A program made the translations under genes and the position numbers. The notes below the pieces were generated by a model. The model searched no databases and was not told the origin of the DNA. It was given only the letters and a program-made list of their open reading frames with translations. This document shows, one piece after another, positions 1 through 7,592 of a stretch of 11,024 bases of DNA. The first letter of the stretch is position 1, and each line of letters opens with the position of its first letter. Origin of the DNA: Cyanobacteria bacterium K_DeepCast_35m_m2_023 (lineage in GTDB: Bacteria > Cyanobacteriota > Cyanobacteriia > PCC-6307 > Cyanobiaceae); contig VGQR01000042.1 in NCBI GenBank assembly GCA_016882345.1, positions 1 to 11,024 on the forward strand. The letters are read 5' to 3'.

Positions 1-1
1 C

Positions 2-175
2 CACGTCGACAAGCGCGTGCTGATCGGTGAGGTTCAGAAGGACGGCATGTTCAAGATCCTTGAGGACAAGGGCTTCGTCAAGCCGGTGGCCTGGAACCAG
101 TTTGTTCCCGAGACCAAGGGTTACACCTGTGACTGGACGCAGAAGCGCCCGGATGCAGGCAAGTTCAAGATGTGA
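2..175 (+). CDS. urtA: Urea ABC transporter substrate-binding protein UrtA, C-terminal fragment
   Basis: Only the last 57 codons and a TGA stop lie in the window; the gene enters from the left edge. UrtA is the periplasmic or lipid-anchored protein that captures urea and delivers it to the UrtBC permease. The fragment reads as the closing part of a Leu/Ile/Val-type binding protein, with GEVQKDGMFKIL, then VAWNQFVPETKGYTCDW, and a basic end GKFKM. The segment around WNQ...PETKGYTCDW is typical of UrtA C-termini. Immediate linkage to urtB, urtC, urtD and urtE in the same direction supports the call strongly. The promoter, usually under NtcA nitrogen control in cyanobacteria, would be outside the window. 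An amide-binding paralogue (FmdD/AmiC-like) is the main alternative, but the complete urt neighbourhood makes it unlikely. Confidence 0.9.
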   Translation, partial: HVDKRVLIGEVQKDGMFKILEDKGFVKPVAWNQFVPETKGYTCDWTQKRPDAGKFKM

Positions 176-220
176 TCGCTGCGGACTAGAGGCTGTTGCG
201 TGCGTGCACGGCCGTTCCTT

Positions 221-246
221 GGGGGGACTGCGTTCCCCCCTTTTTT
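221..246 (+). terminator. Terminator-like hairpin between urtA and urtB
   Basis: A 7-bp perfect stem pairs GGGGGGA (221-227) with TCCCCCC (234-240) around a 6-nt loop. It is followed directly by six T (241-246), then C and three more T. It lies 45 bp after the urtA stop and ends 17 bp before the urtB start. This has the form of an intrinsic terminator. Because it is inside an otherwise continuous operon, partial termination or a 3' stabiliser of the urtA mRNA is more likely than a full stop. Binding-protein genes are commonly expressed above their permease genes in this way. Fold and function are inferred from sequence only. Confidence 0.65.
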
Positions 247-263
247 CTTTCTTGCCAGTTGAT

Positions 264-1421
264 ATGGATCTGTTGTACGACACGTTGTTTAACGGGTTGG
301 CGATTGGCTCGGTGCTGGTGCTCGCTGCACTCGGCCTGGCTGTCGTTTTTGGCCTGATGGGGGTCATCAACATGGCCCATGGCGAGTTGATGATGCTAGG
401 TGCCTACACCACATTCGTGGTGCAGAATTTGTTCAAAGATGGCCCCTTGGAAGCCGTCTTTCCTGTTTATATTCTGGTCGCCATTCCTGCCGCTTTTGTG
501 GTGAGTGGTGCGGCCGGTCTGTTGTTGGAAAAGACGGTGATCCGCCGGCTGTATGGACGACCGCTGGAGACCTTGCTGGCCACCTGGGGCGTCAGCCTGA
601 TCCTGCAGCAGTTCGTGCGTTCGGTGAGCAGCGCCTTTGCCATTGGCCTGGTTCTGGCGGTGGTGCTGGGGCTGCTGGCGCGACCCCTGACGCCGGCGCG
701 GCTGTGGCAGCAGCGCTGGACGCCGTTGCTGGGCGTGGGCAGCTGGGTCGCCTCGGGCGCAATCGGGATCGCTGTCGCGGCCCTGCTGGGTGGTGTGCGG
801 GTCCTCGATCAGCCATGGTTCAGTGCCCGCAACATTGATGTGACGGCGCCGCAGTGGCTGCGGGGTGCGGTCGATCTGGGCGCGCTCAACATGCCCACAG
901 CACGGCTGTTCATCATTGCCCTGACGGCCGTGGCCCTGATCGCCGTCAACTGGTTTTTGCAGAAGAGTGTCTGGGGGGTGCGCATCCGGGCCGTCACCCA
1001 GAACCGCTCGATGAGCGATTGTCTGGGCATTCCCACCGAAACCGTCGATGCGCTCACCTTTCTGGTGGGTTCGGGCCTGGCTGGCGTCGCCGGTGTGGCC
1101 GTGACGCTGCTCGGTTCGGTGGGGCCCAACCTGGGGGGCAACTACATCGTCGACTGTTTCATGGTCGTCGTGTTGGGCGGTGTGGGCAAGCTGCTCGGCA
1201 CCGTGGTGGCGGCCTTGGGAATCGGAGTTCTCAGTTATATCGTCGGCTCAGGTTCCCTGCTGCTGGTCTGGCCGGCGATGCCGCCGGCGCTGAATGAATT
1301 GGTGACCTTCTTTGCCACCACGTCGATGGCCAAGGTGCTGGTGTTTGCTGTGATTGTGGTGTTCCTGCAGTTCAGGCCATCCGGTCTGTTTCCGCAGAAG
1401 GGCCGTCTGGTGGAGGCCTGA
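264..1421 (+). CDS. urtB: Urea ABC transporter permease UrtB
   Basis: This is one of the two inner-membrane permeases of the urea importer, in the branched-chain amino-acid (LivH) type family. The 385-aa protein is almost entirely hydrophobic, with repeated membrane segments. The first is near residues 8-35 and leads into GVINMAHGELMMLGAY (about 33-48), a conserved LivH/UrtB motif. LLATWGVSLILQQFVR (about 104-119) is highly characteristic of UrtB. The cytoplasmic loop VWGVRIRAVTQNRSMSDCLGI (about 236-256) is the ATPase-contact region. The ATG at 264 was chosen because it starts exactly at the family N-terminus MDLLYDTLFNGLAIGSV. The frame stays open upstream, but that stretch runs over urtA and the terminator hairpin and has no family-like sequence. 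Length matches the family. The stop is 3 bp before urtC. Confidence 0.95.
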   Translation: MDLLYDTLFNGLAIGSVLVLAALGLAVVFGLMGVINMAHGELMMLGAYTTFVVQNLFKDGPLEAVFPVYILVAIPAAFVVSGAAGLLLEKTVIRRLYGRPLETLLATWGVSLILQQFVRSVSSAFAIGLVLAVVLGLLARPLTPARLWQQRWTPLLGVGSWVASGAIGIAVAALLGGVRVLDQPWFSARNIDVTAPQWLRGAVDLGALNMPTARLFIIALTAVALIAVNWFLQKSVWGVRIRAVTQNRSMSDCLGIPTETVDALTFLVGSGLAGVAGVAVTLLGSVGPNLGGNYIVDCFMVVVLGGVGKLLGTVVAALGIGVLSYIVGSGSLLLVWPAMPPALNELVTFFATTSMAKVLVFAVIVVFLQFRPSGLFPQKGRLVEA

Positions 1422-1424
1422 GCG

Positions 1425-2570
1425 ATGGCGGATCTGTTGTCCAACCGCAAGTGGCGTCAGGTGCTCCCCTGGCTGGTGATCGTGATCGCCGCCCTGGTGC
1501 TTCCGGTGCTGCTGCCTCCATTCCGGCTCAATCTGCTGGGCCGCTTCCTGTCCCTGGGAATCGTCGCCCTGGGCATCGATCTGATCTGGGGTTTTACCGG
1601 TCTGTTGAGCTTGGGGCAGGGCATTTTCTTCGCTCTGGGTGGCTATGCCCTTGGCATGCATCTGCAGCTCAGCTCCCTGGCCCCCGGTGAGCTGCCTGAA
1701 TTTTTCGGGCTGTACGGGGTCAAGGGCTTGCCGGCCTTCTGGCAGCCGTTCAATTCGCCCCTGTTCACCTTCTTTTGCATCTGGGTGTTGCCGGCGCTGG
1801 TGGCCGGCGTCCTCGGCTTCCTGGTGTTTCGCAACCGCATCAAAGGGGTCTATTTCTCGATCCTGACCCAGGCGGCGCTGCTGGTCTTCTTCAATTTCTT
1901 CAATGGCCAGCAGAAACTGATCAATGGCACCAATGGCCTCAAGACCGACACCGCCCGACTGTTTGGCGTGCTAGTCGGTAGTGATGGCGCCCAGCGCGGG
2001 CTCTTCTGGATCACCGTTGTGTTGGTGATCGCCTGTTGGTTCCTTTGCCGCTGGCTGACCCGCGGTCGCTTTGGTGATGCCCTGATTGCCATTCGCGACG
2101 ACGAGCCGCGGCTGCGGTTCACCGGGTACAACCCCACCGCCTACAAGACACTGGTGTTTGCTGTGGCCGGAGCCATGGCCGGTGTCAGCGGTGCGCTGTA
2201 CACGGTTCAGTCGGGCATCGTCTCACCGCAGTACATGGCGGTGCCGTTCTCGATCGAGATGGTGATCTGGGTGGCGGTGGGCGGTCGCGGCACCCTGATT
2301 GGTGCTGTTCTGGGCGCCGTCGTGATCAACTTTGCCAAAAGCCTGGTCAGCGAAGCCTTGCCCGAAACCTGGTTGTTCATTCAGGGGGCGTTGTTCCTGT
2401 TGGTGGTGACGGCCCTGCCCGACGGCTTGGTGGGCTGGTGGCGCAGTGGTGGGCCGGCGCGGTTGCTGGTCATGGTCGGTTGGCCGCCCCGTTCCGCCAC
2501 CTATCCCGAACTCGATCTCGACCCCGCTGTTGCGGCTGAACGTCGCCAACTCGATGGAGGTGAGGCATGA
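1425..2570 (+). CDS. urtC: Urea ABC transporter permease UrtC
   Basis: This is the second permease subunit, in the LivM-type family, which pairs with UrtB to form the urea channel. The 381-aa protein has many hydrophobic segments. The early segment GIDLIWGFTGLLSLGQGIFFALGGYALGMH (about residues 48-77) is the conserved LivM/UrtC block. The loop GRFGDALIAIRDDEPRLRFTGYNP (about 216-239) is the ATPase-coupling region. It is followed by AYKTLVFAVAGAMAGVSGALY, also typical. The tail after the last membrane segment is hydrophilic and extended, as in cyanobacterial UrtC. The ATG lies 3 bp after urtB, with GAGG upstream inside the urtB 3' end as a possible ribosome site. The stop overlaps the urtD start (ATGA), so translation of the two is probably coupled. 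Confidence 0.95.
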   Translation: MADLLSNRKWRQVLPWLVIVIAALVLPVLLPPFRLNLLGRFLSLGIVALGIDLIWGFTGLLSLGQGIFFALGGYALGMHLQLSSLAPGELPEFFGLYGVKGLPAFWQPFNSPLFTFFCIWVLPALVAGVLGFLVFRNRIKGVYFSILTQAALLVFFNFFNGQQKLINGTNGLKTDTARLFGVLVGSDGAQRGLFWITVVLVIACWFLCRWLTRGRFGDALIAIRDDEPRLRFTGYNPTAYKTLVFAVAGAMAGVSGALYTVQSGIVSPQYMAVPFSIEMVIWVAVGGRGTLIGAVLGAVVINFAKSLVSEALPETWLFIQGALFLLVVTALPDGLVGWWRSGGPARLLVMVGWPPRSATYPELDLDPAVAAERRQLDGGEA

Positions 2571-3331
2571 CAACCCCCGCTCCTCTGCTTGAACTGCGCC
2601 ACATCAGCGTCAGTTTCGATGGCTTCTGGGCGCTCAACGATCTGAACCTGGCTCTGGCTCCCGGGGAGCTGCGGGCGGTGATCGGTCCTAACGGTGCCGG
2701 CAAGACCACCTTTCTCGATGTGATCACCGGCAAGGTGCGTCCCACCAAGGGCGAGGTGCTGTTCAAGGGCCGTTCCCTGGTCGGCATCGCCGAGCACCGC
2801 ATTGCCCGCCTGGGCATCGGGCGCAAGTTCCAGACGCCGAGGGTCTACCAGAACCTGACGCCGCGTCGCAATCTGGAGCTGGCGGTCAGCCGCCAGAACG
2901 GTCCCCTGGCCTTGTTGTTGGGTCGGCTCGATTCGAGCGAGCGCGACCGGGTGCAGCACCTGCTCGAGGTGGTGGGCCTTGATCTGGTCAGCCATCTGCG
3001 TGCCGGCGGTCTGTCCCACGGCCAGAAGCAATGGCTCGAGATCGCCATGCTGGTGGCCCAGGCCCCCCAGCTGCTGCTGGTCGATGAGCCCGTGGCCGGG
3101 CTGACCGATGAGGAAACCGAGCGCACGGCTGATCTGCTGCGCCAGCTCGCGGGTCAGCACACCGTGCTGGTGATCGAGCACGACATGGAATTCATCCGCG
3201 ATCTGCGCGCACCGGTCACGGTGTTGCACGAGGGACATGTGCTTTGCGAGGGATCCATGGATGCCGTGCAGAGCGATCCGCGGGTGATCGAGGTCTATCT
3301 GGGAACTGAAACCGACGGGGAATTCAACTGA
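2567..3331 (+). CDS. urtD: Urea ABC transporter ATP-binding protein UrtD
   Basis: This is a cytoplasmic ATPase of the LivG type that drives urea import through UrtBC. The 254-aa protein has all expected motifs: Walker A GPNGAGKT (40-47), a Q-loop region near FQTPRVYQNLT (88-98), signature LSHGQ (149-153), Walker B LLLVDEP (169-175) and the switch His in IEHDM (His205). LSHGQKQWLEI in place of LSGGQ is the usual UrtD variant and helps separate it from LivG. The start overlaps the urtC stop as ATGA, with GGAGGTGAGG just upstream as a strong Shine-Dalgarno sequence. The stop shares one base with the urtE start (TGATG). Both junctions suggest coupled translation and equal amounts of the subunits. 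Confidence 0.96.
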   Translation: MTTPAPLLELRHISVSFDGFWALNDLNLALAPGELRAVIGPNGAGKTTFLDVITGKVRPTKGEVLFKGRSLVGIAEHRIARLGIGRKFQTPRVYQNLTPRRNLELAVSRQNGPLALLLGRLDSSERDRVQHLLEVVGLDLVSHLRAGGLSHGQKQWLEIAMLVAQAPQLLLVDEPVAGLTDEETERTADLLRQLAGQHTVLVIEHDMEFIRDLRAPVTVLHEGHVLCEGSMDAVQSDPRVIEVYLGTETDGEFN

Positions 3332-4044
3332 TGGCCGATACCGTTCTGCAGCTTCGCGGGCTCAACGCCTACTACGGCGAGAGCCATATCCTGCGCAACG
3401 TCGACCTGACGGTCAATGCCGGTCAGATGGTTTGTCTGATCGGTCGCAATGGCGTCGGCAAGACCACCTTGCTCAAGACCGTCATCGGCCTGTTGCGGCA
3501 GCGCAGTGGCCAGGTGTTGCTCGCTGACCAAGAGGTGTCGGCGCTGCCGCCCCATGGTCGGGCTCGCCAGGGGATTGGCTACGTCCCCCAGGGCCGCGAG
3601 ATCATTCCGCAGTTGACCGTGCGCGAGAACCTGTTGTTGGGGCTCGAGGCGCTGCCGGGGGGGCTGGTCCGCAACCGCCACATCGATCCGGTGGTGTTTG
3701 AGCTGTTTCCCATCCTGGAAACGTTCCTCAACCGCCGCGGTGGCGACCTCTCGGGCGGTCAGCAGCAGCAATTGGCGATCGCCCGGGCGCTGCTGGGCAA
3801 GCCACGCCTGTTGTTGCTCGATGAGCCCACCGAAGGCATCCAACCATCGGTGGTGCTCGACATCGAACGGGCTGTGCGGCGCATCATCGAGACAACCGGC
3901 ATCAGTGTGCTGCTGGTGGAGCAGCACCTGCATTTTGTGCGCCAGGCCGACTGGTATTACGCGATGCAAAAGGGTGGGGTGGTGGCCAGTGGTCCCACGG
4001 CCGAGCTGAGCAAGCAGGTGGTCGACCGTTTTCTGAGTGTGTGA
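3331..4044 (+). CDS. urtE: Urea ABC transporter ATP-binding protein UrtE
   Basis: This is the second ATPase of the urea importer, LivF type. The 237-aa protein has Walker A GRNGVGKT (38-45), Q-loop YVPQGREIIPQLTV (84-97), signature LSGGQ (140-144), Walker B LLLLDEP (160-166) followed by TEGIQPS, and the switch His in VEQHL (His199). DEPTEGIQPSVV and the N-terminal LNAYYGESHIL are typical of UrtE. The ATG shares its A with the urtD stop, and GGGGAATTCAAC precedes it. This is the last gene of the urt operon in the window. A 75-bp gap with no terminator-like hairpin follows before the next gene, so read-through into it is possible. Confidence 0.96.
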   Translation: MADTVLQLRGLNAYYGESHILRNVDLTVNAGQMVCLIGRNGVGKTTLLKTVIGLLRQRSGQVLLADQEVSALPPHGRARQGIGYVPQGREIIPQLTVRENLLLGLEALPGGLVRNRHIDPVVFELFPILETFLNRRGGDLSGGQQQQLAIARALLGKPRLLLLDEPTEGIQPSVVLDIERAVRRIIETTGISVLLVEQHLHFVRQADWYYAMQKGGVVASGPTAELSKQVVDRFLSV

Positions 4045-4119
4045 GCTGGCCTTCGTCAACGTCTGTGTCGTCTGGCTCGACCGCTCGACGCCGGGCGTTG
4101 TCGCTGGCTAGACAGTGAC

Positions 4120-4617
4120 GTGTTTTGCTTTGGATCTGTGCGTTCGCTGACTTCGTTTGCGCTGGCCGGTGGCCTGCTGGGAAGCCTTGCCGCTGCTTCG
4201 CTGCTGCCCGCGTCAGCGCAGAGCCGCTGTGAATTTCTGCAGCCGATCGGCGGGACTGGGGTGACCCCGATCATCACCAAAACCATCAGCGTGGGCAACA
4301 TTTTCGGTCGTCCCAACTGGAACACCGATTTTTATGTCACCAAGCCCTACAACAGCTACAAGTTCTTTTTCACCGCCGATTCTTCGGTGAGTGCCACCTA
4401 TCCCGTTGAGGGCTTTTTGAAGTTCAGCGACGGCAGCAACATGCAGGTGATCAATGATCCCTCGTTTGCTCCGCCGATGGGCACCGGCAAGATGTGGGGA
4501 CCCTACCCGGCCTATCCCGGCAAGACGGTGACCCAGCTCAACTTCAAGATTGGCGCCAGCGCCGATCAGGCGGCCACCGGCTTCACCTATCGCATCTCGA
4601 CTCAGGGCTGCTTCTGA
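4120..4617 (+). CDS. Secreted protein of unknown function
   Basis: I do not recognise this family. The 165-aa product begins with a clear signal peptide: positive Arg8, a hydrophobic stretch LTSFALAGGLLGSLAAASLL (about 10-29) and a likely cleavage after ASA (residue 33). The mature part is about 130 aa, rich in aromatic, Gly, Pro and Asn residues, consistent with a compact beta-rich fold. It has only two cysteines, Cys37 near the new N-terminus and Cys164 at the penultimate position, which could form a disulfide joining the ends. No lipobox is seen, so a soluble periplasmic or exported protein is likely. The GTG start at 4120 is the longest option; GTG at 4138 would leave a shorter but still complete signal peptide. 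It follows urtE by 75 bp on the same strand and overlaps the 3' end of the opposing pabC by 16 bp. Any link to urea uptake is speculation. Confidence 0.75.
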   Translation: MFCFGSVRSLTSFALAGGLLGSLAAASLLPASAQSRCEFLQPIGGTGVTPIITKTISVGNIFGRPNWNTDFYVTKPYNSYKFFFTADSSVSATYPVEGFLKFSDGSNMQVINDPSFAPPMGTGKMWGPYPAYPGKTVTQLNFKIGASADQAATGFTYRISTQGCF

Positions 4618-5471
4618 GTCGGCAGCAGCTGGCGCCAGAACTGTGCGGCTTCGTGGCGGAGAGCTTCCACCGCGAAGCCGTCGCAGCTGGCGAACGCGAT
4701 GGTTCGAATCGGCCGACAGTCCAGGCTGTTGAGCAACAGGGCTGGTGTGCCCTGTTCGAGGGCATCGACGGCGATCGCTGCTTCGCGCACCAGCCCCCCA
4801 TCGATCGCCCGCTGCCGCATCACGCCCGGCAGGCAACCGCTGGCCAAGGGCGGCGTCAGCCAGCCATCGCCGTCCTTGATCAACAGGTTGGCGCTGGTGC
4901 CGCAGCACAGGCCGCCGCTGCTGCTCGGCAGCAGGGCGTCGTCGGCGCCGGCTGCCAGCGCCTGGCGGCGCGCCACCAGGGCGCTGCCATAGCCGAAGGT
5001 CTTGCAGCGGCTCAGCAGGCTTGTGGCCTGCCGCACTTCGGTGGGGCTGACGATCACCTGTGCGGGCGCGAACAGCGGCTCGGCGCTGCTGAGTTGCAGC
5101 CAGAGTAGGTAATCCTCACCGGTTTCCAGCCGCGGGTCCGGCGCTTGCAGCCCCCGCGGGCCACTGCCCCGGCACCAATTGAGCCGCAGGGCGCCGCTCT
5201 GGATGCCGCTGCGGCGCACCGCCTCGTGCAGCAGCGGCTCGATTGTGTCGCGTGCTGGCGGTGGGGCCAGCCCCAGCAGCGCGGCACTATCCTGCCAGCG
5301 CTGCAGGTGGGCCGCCAGCAGCTGGCCCTGGCCTGTACGCACCAGCACGGTTTCAAACAGCCCTTCGGCCAGCAGCACCCCGCGGGCGTCGCAGGGCAGC
5401 GTCAGCCTGTCGGGTGCTCCCCACTGCCCAGGGCCGGTGCCGCTGTTGATCCAGCCAATGGCGGGGCTCAT
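4602..5471 (-). CDS. pabC: Class IV aminotransferase, probable aminodeoxychorismate lyase PabC
   Basis: This 289-aa PLP enzyme probably converts 4-amino-4-deoxychorismate to p-aminobenzoate and pyruvate for folate synthesis. Family marks are AEGLFETV (35-42), the likely Schiff-base lysine in SRCKTFGYG (Lys157), and the cofactor-phosphate region GTSANL (191-196) followed by LASGCLPGVMRQ (209-220). The assignment to PabC, rather than branched-chain or D-amino-acid aminotransferase, rests mainly on direct coupling to pabB: its ATG overlaps the pabB stop as ATGA. One oddity is that the segment normally of the form V-C-E-G-T reads L-C-C-G-T here, placing Cys190 where the family has a Glu that contacts the PLP ring nitrogen. 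The rest of the protein looks intact and of normal length. Its last 16 bp overlap the convergent secreted-protein gene. Confidence 0.82.
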   Translation of the reverse strand: MSPAIGWINSGTGPGQWGAPDRLTLPCDARGVLLAEGLFETVLVRTGQGQLLAAHLQRWQDSAALLGLAPPPARDTIEPLLHEAVRRSGIQSGALRLNWCRGSGPRGLQAPDPRLETGEDYLLWLQLSSAEPLFAPAQVIVSPTEVRQATSLLSRCKTFGYGSALVARRQALAAGADDALLPSSSGGLCCGTSANLLIKDGDGWLTPPLASGCLPGVMRQRAIDGGLVREAAIAVDALEQGTPALLLNSLDCRPIRTIAFASCDGFAVEALRHEAAQFWRQLLPTQKQP

Positions 5472-6835
5472 CGCGCCAGAGCCTCGAGCAGCGGCTGGCT
5501 TTTCCAGCCCATCTCGTCGGCCTCGGCCGTCGGGTCCGAGTCGGCGACGATGCCGCAGCCCGCATGGGCTCGCAGGGTGTGGCCGTTGAGCATCAGCGAG
5601 CGAATCACGATGTTGCTGTCAAAGCTGCCATCGGCAGCCAAGCGAAACAAGCTGCCGCAGTAGGGACCCCGGGGTATCGGTTCGAGCTGGTTGAGGCGCT
5701 CGCAGGCGCGGATCTTGGGTGCACCGCTGATCGACCCACCCGGCCAGCAGGCCCGCAGCAGGTCGGCAATGCCAAGACCCTGGCGCAGCTGGCCCTGGAC
5801 GACCGAGGTCAGGTGGTGCACCTGCCGGTAGCTCTCGAGGCCCACCAGTTGCGGCACTTGTATCGAACCGGTGGTGCAGACCCGTCCCAGATCGTTGCGC
5901 AGCAGATCGACAATCATCACGTTTTCGGCGCGGTCCTTGGGGCTGCTGATCAGTTCGGCGGCCGAGAGGGCGTCACGTTCGCCCTCAGCGTGGCGCGGGC
6001 GGGTGCCTTTGATCGGTCGGGTTTCGACCAGGCCGTGGCGATCCCGCCGCAGAAAGCGTTCGGGGGAACTGCACAGCAGCGCTTCGGCAGCGGCGTCGCC
6101 GCTGCCGATCGCCAGGCCGGCAAAGGGGGCGGGACAGTGCTGCCTGAGCCGTCCGTAGAGATCCAACGCCAGCTCGCCCGTGCGGCCTGGACACTCGTCG
6201 GCTGACAGCGTGACCTCGCAGCAGGCCGTGAGGTTGGCCTGAAACAGGTCGCCGGCGGCGATCCACGCCTTGATCTGCTTCACCTGGGCTGCGAAGGCGT
6301 TGCGGTCGCTGTGCCAGTTCCAACGCTCGATCGCCAGCGGCGGGCCCGCACGGGCCGTGGGCGGCGATTGGCGCACCTGGGCGATCAGCTGCAGCAACGC
6401 TGGCCCCAGCGGATGGGCGCCGTCGCCCCAATGTTCGAGCCACAGCCGACGCTCAACCAGGTCAAAGACCAGCTCGGCCTCAAAGTGCGCCGCCCACAAC
6501 AGGGCCATCCCGGGTGGGCGCCAGTGGCTCGCCGGCTCCACCCAGGCGCCGGCTTCGTAGGCGAGCCAGCCCATCCAGCTGCCACCCTGCGCGGCGAGCT
6601 GCTGTTCCATCGCGGCCAGGGCGGCAAAGGGGTCGCGGGCACCTGCGGTCTGCGGCAAACCCCTGCAGCAGATGCTGTGTTGTGGCGCAAACCCCAGACG
6701 CGACTGGCGCCCCAGCGCCGAGCCATCACCCTCGAGCCAGACCAGGCCCTGGTCCCCGTAGTCGCGGGCGATGGCCAGCAGCAGCGGCCAGGGATCTAGC
6801 CATGGCAGCGGCTCCCGGTTGGGCTGCCGCGTCAT
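5468..6835 (-). CDS. pabB: Aminodeoxychorismate synthase component I PabB
   Basis: This chorismate-binding enzyme of 455 aa aminates chorismate to 4-amino-4-deoxychorismate, using ammonia from a glutaminase partner (PabA) that is not in this window. The C-terminal catalytic domain is complete: GDLFQANLT (195-203), PIKGT (274-278), [15 protein letters not shown] (304-318), HHLTS (340-344), GSISGAPK (367-374) and [10 protein letters not shown] (427-436). The Lys in PIKGT (Lys276) separates PabB from anthranilate synthase TrpE, which has PIAGT. The frame stays open far upstream, but that stretch is antisense or shadow to queC. The ATG at 6835 was chosen because it begins a family-like N-terminus and overlaps the queC stop as ATGA. 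The stop likewise overlaps pabC. Translational coupling of the three genes is therefore likely. Confidence 0.93.
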   Translation of the reverse strand: MTRQPNREPLPWLDPWPLLLAIARDYGDQGLVWLEGDGSALGRQSRLGFAPQHSICCRGLPQTAGARDPFAALAAMEQQLAAQGGSWMGWLAYEAGAWVEPASHWRPPGMALLWAAHFEAELVFDLVERRLWLEHWGDGAHPLGPALLQLIAQVRQSPPTARAGPPLAIERWNWHSDRNAFAAQVKQIKAWIAAGDLFQANLTACCEVTLSADECPGRTGELALDLYGRLRQHCPAPFAGLAIGSGDAAAEALLCSSPERFLRRDRHGLVETRPIKGTRPRHAEGERDALSAAELISSPKDRAENVMIVDLLRNDLGRVCTTGSIQVPQLVGLESYRQVHHLTSVVQGQLRQGLGIADLLRACWPGGSISGAPKIRACERLNQLEPIPRGPYCGSLFRLAADGSFDSNIVIRSLMLNGHTLRAHAGCGIVADSDPTAEADEMGWKSQPLLEALAR

Positions 6836-7566
6836 GGTGGGGGCCCATCGGCGCGCTTCGCTGGATGGTGTTGGGCGACGCGGCTGGCCAGATCGGCGCG
6901 CCCCGCGTCGATCAGGGCTCCATCGCGGATGCGGCAGCTGTCGCACAGGCCGCAGGCTTCGTCGCCACCGCTGTAACAGCTCCAGGTGTCGCCGATCGGC
7001 ACCCCCAGCCGCAGGGCCTGGCGCACGATCTCGACCTTGCCCAGCTGCACCAGTGGCGCCCACAGCGTGGTGGGGCGCCCTTCGCGGCCGGCCTTGCTGC
7101 CGAGTGCGGCGAGCCGTTCGAACGCTTCGAGGTAGTCGGGTCGGCAGTCGGGATAGCCCGAGTAGTCGACGGCATTGACCCCCAGCACCACCCGTTCGGC
7201 GCCCCTGGCCTCGGCCAGGCTGAGGCCTAGGGCAATGAACACGGTGTTGCGGCCGGGCACGTAGGTGCTGGGAATCACGCCGGCCTGCACGCCCGTGGTC
7301 GGCACGTCGATGGTGGCATCGGTCAGGGCCGACCCACCCCAGGCGGCGAGGTTCACCGCCAGGGTGTGGTGTTCGCGAATGCCCAGGGCGGCGGCCACGG
7401 CCGTGGCGGCGGCCAGTTCGCGGCGATGACGCTGGCCATAGTCCAGCGACAGAGCGATCAGCGTGAAGCCCGCCTCGATGGCCAATGCGGCGGCCGTCGC
7501 CGAATCCAGACCCCCTGAGAGCAGGGCGATGGCCGTTGGCCGGGCGGCATCGGGACGAGCAGTCAT
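6832..7566 (-). CDS. queC: 7-cyano-7-deazaguanine synthase QueC
   Basis: QueC converts 7-carboxy-7-deazaguanine to preQ0 using ATP and ammonia, in the route to queuosine-modified tRNA. The 244-aa protein has the PP-loop ATP pyrophosphatase motif SGGLDS (17-22), [10 protein letters not shown] (41-50), TYVPGRN (101-107), [15 protein letters not shown] (131-145) and a C-terminal zinc site of four cysteines, Cys197, Cys205, Cys208 and Cys211, in [15 protein letters not shown]. It is full length. It is the first gene of queC-pabB-pabC, and its TGA overlaps the pabB ATG. Its start codon is separated by only 26 bp from the start of the divergent ecotin gene, so its promoter must be very compact or must lie within that gene. 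QueE, the preceding enzyme, is encoded on the same strand beyond the ecotin gene. Confidence 0.96.
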   Translation of the reverse strand: MTARPDAARPTAIALLSGGLDSATAAALAIEAGFTLIALSLDYGQRHRRELAAATAVAAALGIREHHTLAVNLAAWGGSALTDATIDVPTTGVQAGVIPSTYVPGRNTVFIALGLSLAEARGAERVVLGVNAVDYSGYPDCRPDYLEAFERLAALGSKAGREGRPTTLWAPLVQLGKVEIVRQALRLGVPIGDTWSCYSGGDEACGLCDSCRIRDGALIDAGRADLASRVAQHHPAKRADGPPP

Positions 7567-7592
7567 GGCTCAAGGCTGCCAGATCGATCAGC

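Noticed and set aside
27..263. N-terminal extension of UrtB by 79 codons
   Set aside because: It overlaps urtA in another frame and spans the terminator hairpin; its Arg/Ser-rich translation has no permease character, and the family N-terminus begins at 264.
2501..3238. Minus-strand open frame opposite urtD
   Set aside because: It is a shadow of urtD codon bias; Gln/His-rich translation without motifs.
5564..6205. Plus-strand open frame opposite pabB
   Set aside because: It is antisense to a strongly conserved enzyme and has no recognisable domains; such frames are expected in GC-rich DNA.
7485..7592. Longer ecotin start at 7485
   Set aside because: It would put 36 charged residues before the signal peptide and overlap the queC coding start.
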